A stretch of DNA of 64,000 nucleotides, taken from the NCBI GenBank assembly GCA_028692955.1, contig JAQUWH010000002.1:62001-126000 (forward strand), read 5' to 3'. The number at the start of each line of letters is the position of its first letter. Position 1 is the first letter of the stretch. Below, piece after piece: positions 44,399-52,478 of this stretch. Source of the DNA: Clostridia bacterium (GTDB lineage: Bacteria; Bacillota; Clostridia; TANB77; CAG-465). The notes under the pieces are model-generated. The model worked only from the letters and a program-made list of their open reading frames with translations, did no database searches and was not told where the DNA came from. The translations under genes were made by a program, and so were the position numbers.

Positions 44399-46183
44399 TT
44401 AAAGTGCCCCCCCCACAACAAGCACCGGGCGAAAACCACCGCTTGCATGAGTGTTGCCGTGGACTGAATCAGACGCAAACACACCTGCGCCCGAACCATA
44501 GCTGAAATTACCACCACGCACAAACCAAGGATAAGACGCATGACCTACTAGCATGAAGTCGCTATTCCATCCTGTTGCAAATTGACCTCCACTTTCTGAA
44601 TCTCTTACTGTATCTCGAAGCCAATACCACTCCCCAGTTCCTGCTGTATATCTTCCAAAATAACTATGTCCATTAGATGTTTCCCACAAGGCATCTCCTT
44701 TTTTACTTTCAAAGTTTTGATATGTTGCTGCTGTTAGTCTTTTTCTAATGATATTTTGTGATTCTGCATTTCCTGAGTTCCAAAGAGTTGCTCCTCCTGA
44801 ACCATAATATGCTCCACCTTCTTTTTCTTCTTCTCCTGGTGTATAAATATCATAATACTTTTTGTATTCATCTTTTACTTTGTAGTTTTGTATATGTCCA
44901 GATTTTCCAAATCCTATATTTGAACTTCCATTATCTATTAATGATGCTGTATATTCCCATGCTCCACCTGACATATCGTATACACCAGTTATGTTTCCTG
45001 TTGTACTTGCTTTCACTCCATTTACCGTATTATATTTTGATAAATTTGCATGTCCTTCATTTAGTGACCAACTATCTTTAATTCCTCCTGCATATCCGGT
45101 CTTTAATTTATATGATCCTACTGTCCAATCTCCATATGGATTTATCCATGGTTCTTCTCCATATACACTTTGACATAAATATGCCACTGCTCCCCATTCT
45201 ATATTTTTCATGTGATGTATATCTGCATTACTATCTGTTCCTACACTTCCGTTACTACTTGTCATATTCATACTAACAGTTTGCATATTTCCTGTTGTTA
45301 TATTTCTCCAGCTATATACATCAGGTATAACTCTTACCTGTAATCCTGTAGTATTTCCTCCTCCTGTATATCCTACTTCGTCCACTTTATTTGGATCAGA
45401 ACTACTTGCCTCATACTTTGCTACCCAGATTCCACTTAGTTGTGTTCCTCCAAAGGTAAATGCTGGATGTACAGTATATCCTTCTATACTACTTCCATCA
45501 CTTGCCATATTGCTTGTTCCACTTAAAAATTTAATATGGATTTGTTCCGCTGTAGTTGTATGAGGATGATCTATTTTATATGCATATCTTGGTATCCATA
45601 CCCAATATGCTTTGTTTCCATTATTATTTGTATATATGTTTGCCCATTTTTTATTTGCATAGTCATACCAGCTTGTATTCTTATCTGCTGCTGTTATTTC
45701 CATTTCACTTTCTACATTATTTGTATCCCATTTTATTGCTTTTGTTGTAGCGGATGGTAAATATAATAGATTTGGTTTGTTATATTTCAAGCCACCTACT
45801 TCTACTGTATCCACTTTTCCTACTAACTCTGCTACTATTTGTGCTTTCTTTTGATCTGATCCTATATATACAATTTTTCCTTGTTCTACTTTTAATTCAC
45901 TATCATACTGTGTTAGTTCTGTTATATATTCTGATACTTTTCCGTTCATACTTGCTATATCATATGCACCATTATTCTTGCTCATTTCATTTAAAGCATA
46001 TAGATTTAATTGTTCACTAATACTTGCTACATCATTTCTAAAAGTTGCTTCTTTAGCGTTTTCTACTGGATTGTTATTGTTTAGTGTAAGTATCACTGCC
46101 GCTGCTAACACTATCACCACTATTATCGTTATGACTAACGTGATGAGACTGATACCTCTCTTTGCATTTTCTTTTGTTTTCAC
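44399..46183 (-). CDS. Pilin-like surface protein with FGE-like variable C-terminal domain, paralogue 5
   Basis: 594 residues from a GTG at 46183. An in-frame ATG at 46198 lies inside the ribosome binding site (GGAGG), and the GTG gives the same length and alignment as the other copies. First gene of the distal cluster 5-4-3, with its own promoter at 46267-46295. Same helix, stalk and FGE-like domain, with variable tail YGSGAGVFASDSVHG. A run of eight G residues on the coding strand encodes the Gly-Gly just before the last two residues. Homology with paralogues 1 and 2 continues through the stop to TAAGAGTG. Confidence 0.8.
   Translation of the reverse strand: MKTKENAKRGISLITLVITIIVVIVLAAAVILTLNNNNPVENAKEATFRNDVASISEQLNLYALNEMSKNNGAYDIASMNGKVSEYITELTQYDSELKVEQGKIVYIGSDQKKAQIVAELVGKVDTVEVGGLKYNKPNLLYLPSATTKAIKWDTNNVESEMEITAADKNTSWYDYANKKWANIYTNNNGNKAYWVWIPRYAYKIDHPHTTTAEQIHIKFLSGTSNMASDGSSIEGYTVHPAFTFGGTQLSGIWVAKYEASSSDPNKVDEVGYTGGGNTTGLQVRVIPDVYSWRNITTGNMQTVSMNMTSSNGSVGTDSNADIHHMKNIEWGAVAYLCQSVYGEEPWINPYGDWTVGSYKLKTGYAGGIKDSWSLNEGHANLSKYNTVNGVKASTTGNITGVYDMSGGAWEYTASLIDNGSSNIGFGKSGHIQNYKVKDEYKKYYDIYTPGEEEKEGGAYYGSGGATLWNSGNAESQNIIRKRLTAATYQNFESKKGDALWETSNGHSYFGRYTAGTGEWYWLRDTVRDSESGGQFATGWNSDFMLVGHASYPWFVRGGNFSYGSGAGVFASDSVHGNTHASGGFRPVLVVGGAL
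44414..44545 (-). other. Candidate DGR variable region of paralogue 5
   Basis: Fifth copy of the 132-bp block. Variable codons include TAT after HAS, AAT in RGG-x-F, TAT, GGT and GGC after F-S, GAT, GTC and CAC after VFAS, and AAC, CAT, AGC and GGT before GFRP, all ending in T or C. Confidence 0.6.
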
Positions 46184-46266
46184 TATCAATTCCTCCATTT
46201 TTGCATTATTATATTAACTATTGTTTACATTTTTAATAGCTGTATTATATAACATATATTATTTAT

Positions 46267-46295
46267 ATTTTATCGTATACCACTTCTTTTTGCAA
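46267..46295 (-). promoter_or_regulatory. Promoter of the paralogue 5-4-3 cluster
   Basis: Minus strand: TTGCAA (46295-46290), 17-bp spacer, TAAAAT (46272-46267), leaving a leader of about 75 nt. The -35 box and following AAAAGAA match the promoter of paralogue 2. Confidence 0.55.
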
Positions 46296-46472
46296 CTATT
46301 TTCGACATCTTTTTTATTTTATATACTGCTATACATTACTATTATTTTGTTCTAATATCATTTTACTATACAGAATTTAACACCAAATGATTATTCTAAT
46401 TGAAATTTAACAATTGCTAATTAACGATACAAGACACAAAATAATTTTTTATCATATACTATAGTATAAAAT

Positions 46473-46501
46473 TTGACATTTTTCAGATTTTATATTATAG
46501 T
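46473..46501 (+). promoter_or_regulatory. Promoter of glmS
   Basis: Consensus TTGACA (46473-46478), 17-bp spacer, TATAGT (46496-46501). Initiation near 46508 gives a leader that carries the whole ribozyme. Confidence 0.7.
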
Positions 46502-46549
46502 ATACCTAGTTTATTTTTTTATAGGAGGTGAATTTTGTTAAAATAATAA

Positions 46550-46680
46550 ATGAGCGCATGGATGCCTATGGCATTGACGAGGTTGATAAGTGTCGAAAGT
46601 CAGCGGATCTTATCACGGTAATTTAGTATCGATATATATAGACAAAAAGTAAAATTTCCCATTACTACAAATACTATATA
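46550..46680 (+). ncRNA. glmS ribozyme (glucosamine-6-phosphate-activated self-cleaving riboswitch)
   Basis: The conserved core is visible: cleavage-site context A-GCGC at 46553/46554, stem ATGCC/GGCAT (46562-46566 with 46570-46574), the invariant TTGACGAGG (46574-46582), and stem GATAAG/CTTATC (46585-46590 with 46609-46614) enclosing GTCGAAAG and AGCGGAT, followed by CACGGT. Its position about 60-180 nt before glmS fits the known class, in which glucosamine-6-phosphate acts as a cofactor for cleavage and the cut mRNA is degraded. The 3' limit is approximate because the P4 region is AT-rich and poorly conserved here. Confidence 0.9.
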
Positions 46681-46736
46681 ATCTAAATAATTTAGACGTA
46701 CATTGATAATAATATATATATTAGGAGGATTTAAAA

Positions 46737-48567
46737 ATGTGTGGAATAATACGGATATAACGGCCCCAAAAATGCAAAAGAAGTTGTGTTAAATGGGCTA
46801 AAAAATTTAGAATATAGAGGTTATGACTCTGCAGGAATCGCAGTAAGTGAAAATGGTGCGATTAAACTATATAAAAGACAAGGTAAACTTGCTAATTTGG
46901 AAAATGAAGCATCATTGCAAAAGGTAACTTCAAACACAGGAATCGGGCATACTAGATGGGCAACTCATGGTATACCAAATGAGACGAATGCACATCCTCA
47001 TATTTCTGGTAATGTTACTTTAGTACATAATGGAATTATTGAAAACTATAACGAATTAAAAGCATTCCTTTTAGATAAAGGCGTTACCTTTAATTCGCAA
47101 ACAGACACAGAAGTTGCTTGTGCCTATATCAATTATATTTATGAGGAAATGAAACAACATTTTAATGAGGAAAATCTTAAATTAAAAGCAATTTTAAAAG
47201 CTTGTTCTGACTTTAGGGGCTCTTATGCTTTTGGTATCATGTTTAAAGATGAACCTAATACCATCTATGCAACAAGAAAGGATAGTCCTCTTATTGTTGG
47301 TTTAAGTGATGATGGTAATTTCATTGCATCAGATATTTCTGCTATTTTAGAGTATACAAAAAGATATATGTTACTAGATTATATGGAAATAGCCAAAATA
47401 TCTACTGATACAGTTACCGTATATAACGAGAAACTAGAAACAATTGATAAGAAAATAAATGAAGCTACATGGTCTGCAACAGAATGTAAAAAGAATGGTT
47501 ATGATCATTTCATGTTAAAAGAAATTAATGAACAACCGATTGCTATTAAAGACGTATATAAAAGATATTTTGAAAATCAAGATGAAAATTATGATAAAGT
47601 TGATTTTTCAAAGTATACTAACATAAATATCGTGGCTTGTGGAAGTGCTATGCACGCAAGTCTTGTGGGTAAATACCTGTTTGAAAATTATGCAAATATC
47701 CCAACAACAGTTGACATTGCATCAGAATATCGTTATAAAAAGCAATTGCTAACACCTACCACTTTAGTAGTGATTGTTTCACAATCAGGTGAGACGGCTG
47801 ATAGTTTAGCAGCACTTAGAATATCAAAAGAAAAAGGAGCTACTACACTTGCCATCATTAATGCAGTTGGTTCTACCATTGCAAGAGAAGCTGATATTAC
47901 TATCTATACCCATGCAGGACCCGAAATAGCAGTTGCAACGACAAAAGGTTATACTACTCAAGTGGCAACATTTGGTTGTCTTGCTATGAATGCAATGAAA
48001 CAAAAAAATATACAAACTGAATTTAATAAAGAAAAAATAGAGTTTGATAAAATAGATAAAATCTTAACTTCTGTGATTGCAAATATAGAGGAATACAGAA
48101 AGATAGCAAAATATTTAAGTGATAAAAACGATATCTTCTTTATTGGACGTGGTAATGATTACAATATGTGTATGGAAGGTTCTTTAAAACTAAAAGAAAT
48201 ATCCTATATACATTCTGAAGCATACCCTGCTGGTGAATTAAAACATGGTACTATTTCTTTAGTAGAAGAAGGAACGCCAGTAATTGCAATTGCAACAGAA
48301 AAAGAACTATATGAAAAAACAGTAAGTAATATAAAAGAAACAAAAGCAAGAGGAGCCTTTACAATCCTAATCTCTACTGAAGAATTTAAAGATACCTATA
48401 CAGAGGATTTTGCTGATATTGCACTATTCTTACCAACAACGACTACGTTTAATGAAGGAATTGTTGTCGTAACTGCTTTGCAATTAATCGCTTATGAAAC
48501 TGCAAAATTAAGAGGTTGTGATATTGACAAACCAAAAAATCTTGCTAAATCTGTTACGGTTGAGTAA
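46737..48567 (+). pseudogene. glmS: glmS, glutamine--fructose-6-phosphate aminotransferase, with a one-base frameshift at codon 6
   Basis: ATG at 46737 follows AGGAGG (46723-46728) and encodes MCGII, including the catalytic N-terminal Cys. A single extra C at 46752 then shifts the frame into a TAA at 46758. Removing that base gives MCGIIGYNGPKNAKEVV and a continuous 609-residue protein, the normal length. The rest is intact: glutaminase motif GHTRWATHG, two SIS domains (SQSGETADSLAALR; FIGRGNDYN), and the C-terminal DKPKNLAKSVTVE. A start at the downstream GTG (46786) would lose the nucleophilic Cys. GlmS makes glucosamine-6-phosphate for peptidoglycan and is normally essential. A sequencing or assembly error is therefore more likely than a true pseudogene, although a genuine mutation is possible. 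Confidence 0.88.
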
Positions 48568-48601
48568 AATAATTTAGACTATTAAATGACATGAAAATTT
48601 T

Positions 48602-48645
48602 GAAGACACTATTGATAACAAATATCAACAGTGTCTTCTACTTTT
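48602..48645 (+). terminator. Terminator of glmS
   Basis: GAAGACACTATTGATA (48602-48617) pairs with TATCAACAGTGTCTTC (48623-48638) with one G-T pair and a 5-nt loop, followed by TACTTTTAC. Confidence 0.88.
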
Positions 48646-48725
48646 ACCTTATATTACTTATCATCTAATATCTTTTTTATATTTTAAAAAACTTCAGTGT
48701 GACCATGTCTCATTTCATTTTTTCA

Positions 48726-49586
48726 TTACTTAACAATCACATAGTTTCCGTCTTCATTTTTTAAAGTATAAGTTCTTGTATCTAATTTAGATTTATTAAT
48801 ACTTCCACTACTTATTTTAGTATTTACGTAGTTGATTTGTGTAGTAGGATCAAGCATTTCTTCATTATCTGTATTTTCTATTTCTACTGCCCTATTTTTA
48901 TCATAAAATAGTTTTGTGTACATTTTCCCATCGATATTTTCAGAATCTGAATACTGGTTACAATATACTCTATAGAAAGATACTTCTACTCTATCACTAT
49001 ATTCCTTGATTTCATAAGGCACTTCTAGTGTAAAATTAACAGACTCTCCTGCAAAGCCAATTGGCATGATAATATAATTTCCAGTAGTAGCATCGTAAGA
49101 TTTTTCACCAATGACATTTCCATGTTCTAGTTTGACATCATTTCCAAATAAACTTTTAGCAACCATTTCAAAATCAGCTTTTGTGATATGATTTCCAGCA
49201 TATTCCCCAGATACTCTTAATATTCCAGAATATTTTTCTGTATTAGATATGATAGTAATGTAGGTATATAATAGCTTTGCTTTATTAGAAAAGCCATTAC
49301 TATCTAATTCGTTATATAAAGTATCAGAATAGATATTAGAAATATTGAACTTTTCGAGTATTCGAAGCCCAACTCTACTATTTAATACTACATTTTGATA
49401 AGTATCTTTATTATCTCCTTGATTAGTAGTATTGGTATTTTCCTGATTGTTATTTTGCTCTGTATTTGTCTGGCTTTTCTTTCCCTCTTTACTATTAACC
49501 ACATTATTGGTGATAATATATCCAAGTGTTGCTAAACCACCAATACATAGTGCAATGATGATTCCTATAATTACCTTCTTTTTCAT
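48726..49586 (-). CDS. Hypothetical membrane-anchored extracytoplasmic protein, 286 residues
   Basis: A signal anchor (VIIGIIIALCIGGLATLGYII) precedes an Asn/Gln/Thr-rich linker (about 35-62). A mixed alpha/beta domain follows (RVGLRILEKFNISNIYSDTLY, IIMPIGFAGESVNFTLEVPYEIKEY). There is a Cys in the membrane helix but no clear lipobox. No family recognised. It starts 12 nt after recO ends and so probably shares the era-yqzL-recO transcript. An envelope location is inferred from topology. Confidence 0.55.
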   Translation of the reverse strand: MKKKVIIGIIIALCIGGLATLGYIITNNVVNSKEGKKSQTNTEQNNNQENTNTTNQGDNKDTYQNVVLNSRVGLRILEKFNISNIYSDTLYNELDSNGFSNKAKLLYTYITIISNTEKYSGILRVSGEYAGNHITKADFEMVAKSLFGNDVKLEHGNVIGEKSYDATTGNYIIMPIGFAGESVNFTLEVPYEIKEYSDRVEVSFYRVYCNQYSDSENIDGKMYTKLFYDKNRAVEIENTDNEEMLDPTTQINYVNTKISSGSINKSKLDTRTYTLKNEDGNYVIVK

Positions 49587-49598
49587 ATATATCCTCCT

Positions 49599-50333
49599 TT
49601 AAATACCATTTGTCATCGTATCCGCATATACTTGACTAAACAAATAAAAATTATCAATATCTTTTACTGTAAATGAAAATGTTTTGCTAATCTCACATAT
49701 CATGACATACTTAATAGCTATTATAGTTGCTTCTGTGACTTTTATGTATCTTCTCTTATCTAAATTTTTGACACATTCACTACAACAAAAAAAATTACTG
49801 ACATAATCATAATAGATACCTTCAGTTGTCAATTGCTCTCTATTTTCTTTGAATGCTTGTCCACACATATTACATTTATATGCTTGTGGGCTAAATCCAA
49901 GAAGAGAAAACAACTTTATCTTAAATGCAGCAACCACAAGTTTTGCATCTTTATCTATATTTTCCAATACATAAATTGTATTGAGTAACAGCCTTAATAT
50001 ATCTTCTGTATCTTGATTTTCATCTGTAACAGTTTGCAACATTTTAGTAAGTTCAAATCCTATTTGCAAATTGTCAAAATTAGTTCTAAAATTATAAAAT
50101 GTTTTGATAACAGAAGCTGAATTTACATAGTAGAAAGTATTACTTTTTGATAAGATAAATTCGCTATAGACAAGATATTGACAATTGGCAAGAATCGGGC
50201 TTTTCGTTCTCTTACAACCTTTTGCCATACAAGATATCTTGCCCAATTTATCCGTCAGTATCGTTATGATTTTATCATTATCTTTATAAGGAGTTTCTTT
50301 TATCACTATTCCCTTTACTTTCATTAAATTCAT
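49599..50333 (-). CDS. recO: DNA repair protein RecO
   Basis: 244 residues. N-terminal OB fold (KVKGIVIKETPYKDNDKIITILTD, GKISCMAKGCKRTKS) and a C-terminal helical part with the zinc site CNMCGQ and CCSEC. RecO loads RecA onto SSB-coated DNA with RecR. ATG at 50333 has AAGGGGA upstream, located within the end of the yqzL-like gene, which it overlaps by 50 nt. The order era-yqzL-recO is the one conserved in Bacillus. Confidence 0.95.
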   Translation of the reverse strand: MNLMKVKGIVIKETPYKDNDKIITILTDKLGKISCMAKGCKRTKSPILANCQYLVYSEFILSKSNTFYYVNSASVIKTFYNFRTNFDNLQIGFELTKMLQTVTDENQDTEDILRLLLNTIYVLENIDKDAKLVVAAFKIKLFSLLGFSPQAYKCNMCGQAFKENREQLTTEGIYYDYVSNFFCCSECVKNLDKRRYIKVTEATIIAIKYVMICEISKTFSFTVKDIDNFYLFSQVYADTMTNGI

Positions 50334-50460
50334 TTAAAAAATCCCCTTCATTTTTTTCCACGTTTAAATCTCCATTTAGAGACATGAATTTTCTATATTC
50401 TAAATAACTCTCAATATCACCAGTTTTTAAAAAGTTCTCCCATGCAATTTTTTCATACAT
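50284..50460 (-). CDS. YqzL-like small protein
   Basis: 58 residues from ATG at 50460 (AAGGTGA five bases upstream). The N-terminal WENFLKTGDIESYLEYRKF matches the pattern of the short YqzL family, in which a Trp, a Phe, a TG and a Y-L pair are spaced in the same way. In Bacillus yqzL lies between era and recO, as here. The C-terminal acidic tail (NEGDFLNEFNESKG) is longer than in Bacillus. Function unknown. It overlaps the recO start. Confidence 0.65.
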   Translation of the reverse strand: MYEKIAWENFLKTGDIESYLEYRKFMSLNGDLNVEKNEGDFLNEFNESKGNSDKRNSL

Positions 50461-50563
50461 ATCAATCACCTTACTAATTTTATTCTATGCATATTTGAGT
50501 GCTATATACAACTAGTTTTGTTTTATTTTAGATTTTCATGTCACATTTTAGAATATCATTTTC

Positions 50564-51481
50564 CTAATTCATTTTATTTTTGATATTATTTAAATAAATA
50601 TCACTTTCTTGCCAATTTTGTCTTACTTTTACCCAAAGTTTTAAGTTTACTTTATCTTCTAGCATATGTTCAATCTCTCTTCTTGCTTCCGTACCTATTT
50701 TCTTTAACATAGCTCCTTCTTTTCCTATAATTATTGCTTTATGCGATGTCTTTTCGCAAATGATATTTACATCAATATCATAGACACTCTTTTTTTCTAT
50801 ATTCTTTCTTTTCTTAAATTTTTCTACCTCAACAATAATACCATGAGGCACTTCTTCCTCAAGATTATTTAATGCTTTTTCACGAATGATTTCTTCAATA
50901 ATATCTTTTTCAGATATATCAGTAATCTCATCTTCTGAATATATCCTTTCACCTTCTGGTAAATACTTTTCTATATTTTGAACTAGTACATCAAGCCCAT
51001 CTTGTTTGTATATTGATATTGGTATTATTTCACAAAATTTGCCTCCAATACTTTCCATGTAGCTATTATACTCAGACATAATCGTTAAAATTTTAGATTT
51101 TTCAACCTTATCTATTTTGTTAATGGCAAGTATTACTTTTGACTTTGTTGCTATCATATCTTCCATGATCTTTTCACTAGTAGTGTCAATTCTTGGTTTT
51201 GTAGCATCCACCATATAAATAATGACATCTACGCAATTAATACTATTTGCTACTCCCTTCATCATATATTCACCTAATTTATTTTTAGGCTTATGAATGC
51301 CGGGCGTATCTGTAAAAATCATTTGTGATGTTTCAGTCGTGATAATTCCTTTTATATTAAATCTTGTAGTCTGTGGTTTTGGCGTTGTAATTGCTACTTT
51401 AAATCCAACTAATTGATTAACTAATGTAGATTTTCCTGCATTAGGTTTCCCAACTACAGATATATATCCTGTTTTAAACAT
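50564..51481 (-). CDS. era: GTPase Era
   Basis: 305 residues. GTPase motifs G1 GKPNAGKST (about 11-19), G3 DTPGIH, G4 NKID, followed by a C-terminal KH domain (EKTSHKAIIIGKEGAMLKKIGTEARREIE). Era binds the 3' end of 16S rRNA and assists 30S maturation. The length is normal for Era. It is followed by the yqzL-like gene and recO on the same strand and is divergent from the plus-strand Cys-rich cassette. Confidence 0.97.
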   Translation of the reverse strand: MFKTGYISVVGKPNAGKSTLVNQLVGFKVAITTPKPQTTRFNIKGIITTETSQMIFTDTPGIHKPKNKLGEYMMKGVANSINCVDVIIYMVDATKPRIDTTSEKIMEDMIATKSKVILAINKIDKVEKSKILTIMSEYNSYMESIGGKFCEIIPISIYKQDGLDVLVQNIEKYLPEGERIYSEDEITDISEKDIIEEIIREKALNNLEEEVPHGIIVEVEKFKKRKNIEKKSVYDIDVNIICEKTSHKAIIIGKEGAMLKKIGTEARREIEHMLEDKVNLKLWVKVRQNWQESDIYLNNIKNKMN

Positions 51482-51575
51482 TATAGTATCTCCTTTACAC
51501 CACTATTATACCAAAAAAGAAAAGAAAATACAACTTATCTTAAAATGATTGTTATCATATTAACCATTGTGATTA

Positions 51576-51602
51576 ACAAATATTTAGAGCACGCATATAA
51601 TA
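51576..51602 (+). promoter_or_regulatory. Promoter of the Cys-rich cassette, sigma-K-like or sigma-A-like
   Basis: CATATAATA at 51594-51602 fits the sigma-K -10 pattern CATANNNTA exactly, with an AC at 51576-51577 sixteen bases upstream, the sigma-K -35 spacing. The same place also reads TTAACA-17-TATAAT, a fair sigma-A promoter. The two cannot be separated by eye. Initiation would be near 51608, just before GAGGTGA. Confidence 0.45.
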
Positions 51603-51622
51603 TACTAATTGAGGTGAATAGA

Positions 51623-51946
51623 ATGGAAGATATTTGTTGCTACACACTTGCTATTAAACAAAGAACCTGTCAAAATGGAATTGCTAGAGTTACGGATAAT
51701 GTTTTTACTGATGTAACAATTAATACTGTTATACCACTTGCCTTTGGTTATACATTAACAGCTTTAGCAAAAAATTGCTCTCATATTACTATTCAAATTT
51801 CAAATCCAGATTTTATACCAACTTTGATTTTCAATATTCCTTGTGGTAGTTTTAAAATATTTGACCTACCGAAGGAATCTGGAACACTTAGAGTATTAAT
51901 AGGCGCCACTATTACAACTTGTGGCAAATCTAGTGCATGTTGCTAA
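51623..51946 (+). CDS. Cys-rich beta-type small protein A (possible spore-surface protein)
   Basis: 107 residues from ATG at 51623 (GAGGTGA upstream). Cys pair at residues 5-6 (MEDICC), single Cys at TCQNG, NCSH, IPCGS and TTCG, and a terminal CC. The middle is strongly beta-patterned (HITIQISNPDFIPTLIF, GSFKIFDLPKESGTLRVLIG). There is no signal peptide. The N-terminal Cys pair plus a small jelly-roll-like domain recalls the DUF3992 proteins of Bacillus endospore appendages (Ena), but no sequence identity is claimed. Followed 13 nt later by a similar gene on the same strand. Confidence 0.6.
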   Translation: MEDICCYTLAIKQRTCQNGIARVTDNVFTDVTINTVIPLAFGYTLTALAKNCSHITIQISNPDFIPTLIFNIPCGSFKIFDLPKESGTLRVLIGATITTCGKSSACC

Positions 51947-51959
51947 ACGAGGTGAAACT

Positions 51960-52253
51960 ATGAATGATTTTAACATTACACTTACCATAACTGATGTAAT
52001 TTGTTGCAAAAACTGCAAGGATTCAAACCAGGTTACAACTGCAGTTACTAGTTCAAGTCAAACAATAGAATTAAAAAACAATTTCATACTAAATGTCGTT
52101 AGAGTAACTAGTACATATTTTACAGTTTTAATACAAAATGGTATTGAAACAATTATTAGAAACGTATTTATTTCATCGCCGCTACAACTTTGTTTGCCAT
52201 GTAAATGTTGTTCACATATGCTTACCATATCTGGAATAATTAATCCTACATAA
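51960..52253 (+). CDS. Cys-rich beta-type small protein B (paralogue-like partner)
   Basis: 97 residues from ATG at 51960 (GAGGTGA upstream). Cys-Cys at ICCKNC, later LCLPCKCC near the C-terminus. Beta-patterned centre (NNFILNVVRVTSTYFTVLIQNGIETIIRNVF) with the same strand rhythm as the preceding protein, so the two are probably distant paralogues. No signal peptide. The next gene starts at the base after its stop codon, which suggests coupled translation. Confidence 0.6.
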   Translation: MNDFNITLTITDVICCKNCKDSNQVTTAVTSSSQTIELKNNFILNVVRVTSTYFTVLIQNGIETIIRNVFISSPLQLCLPCKCCSHMLTISGIINPT

Positions 52254-52478
52254 ATGAACGAAATGGATATATTTAACTGCTGCAAATTCGCTGGAGCCGA
52301 TTTAATTTCATATGCAAGTATTGCGTCCATATTAATTGCAGAAAATTTAACTTCTAACGAAGCAGATTTATTAGGTAATTTTTTAATGAGCATCGGGCAA
52401 AATCTTGCTACTATTGCAGTGGTAAAAGAAAAATGTGAAACAAAACTAAGAAATAGCATCAAAGATGAAAACAAATGA
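52254..52478 (+). CDS. Small helical protein C of the Cys-rich cassette
   Basis: 74 residues. ATG immediately follows the stop of the preceding gene. FNCCKFAGADLISYASIASILIAENLTSNEADLLGNFLMSIGQNLATIAVV predicts two amphipathic helices and contains one CC pair. It ends at a strong terminator. Not recognised as a known family, but the pattern looks like a conserved small protein in clostridial genomes, so a search is warranted. Possibly a chaperone or coat partner of the two preceding beta-type proteins. Confidence 0.6.
   Translation: MNEMDIFNCCKFAGADLISYASIASILIAENLTSNEADLLGNFLMSIGQNLATIAVVKEKCETKLRNSIKDENK

Noticed and set aside
46455-46468. Perfect palindrome TATACTATAGTATA upstream of glmS as an operator
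   Set aside because: Composed only of TA-rich steps in a very AT-rich spacer. Likely chance without a known regulator.
46550-46621. A 23-codon frame starting ATG AGC GCA inside the glmS leader
   Set aside because: It coincides with the ribozyme core and has no ribosome binding site at proper distance.
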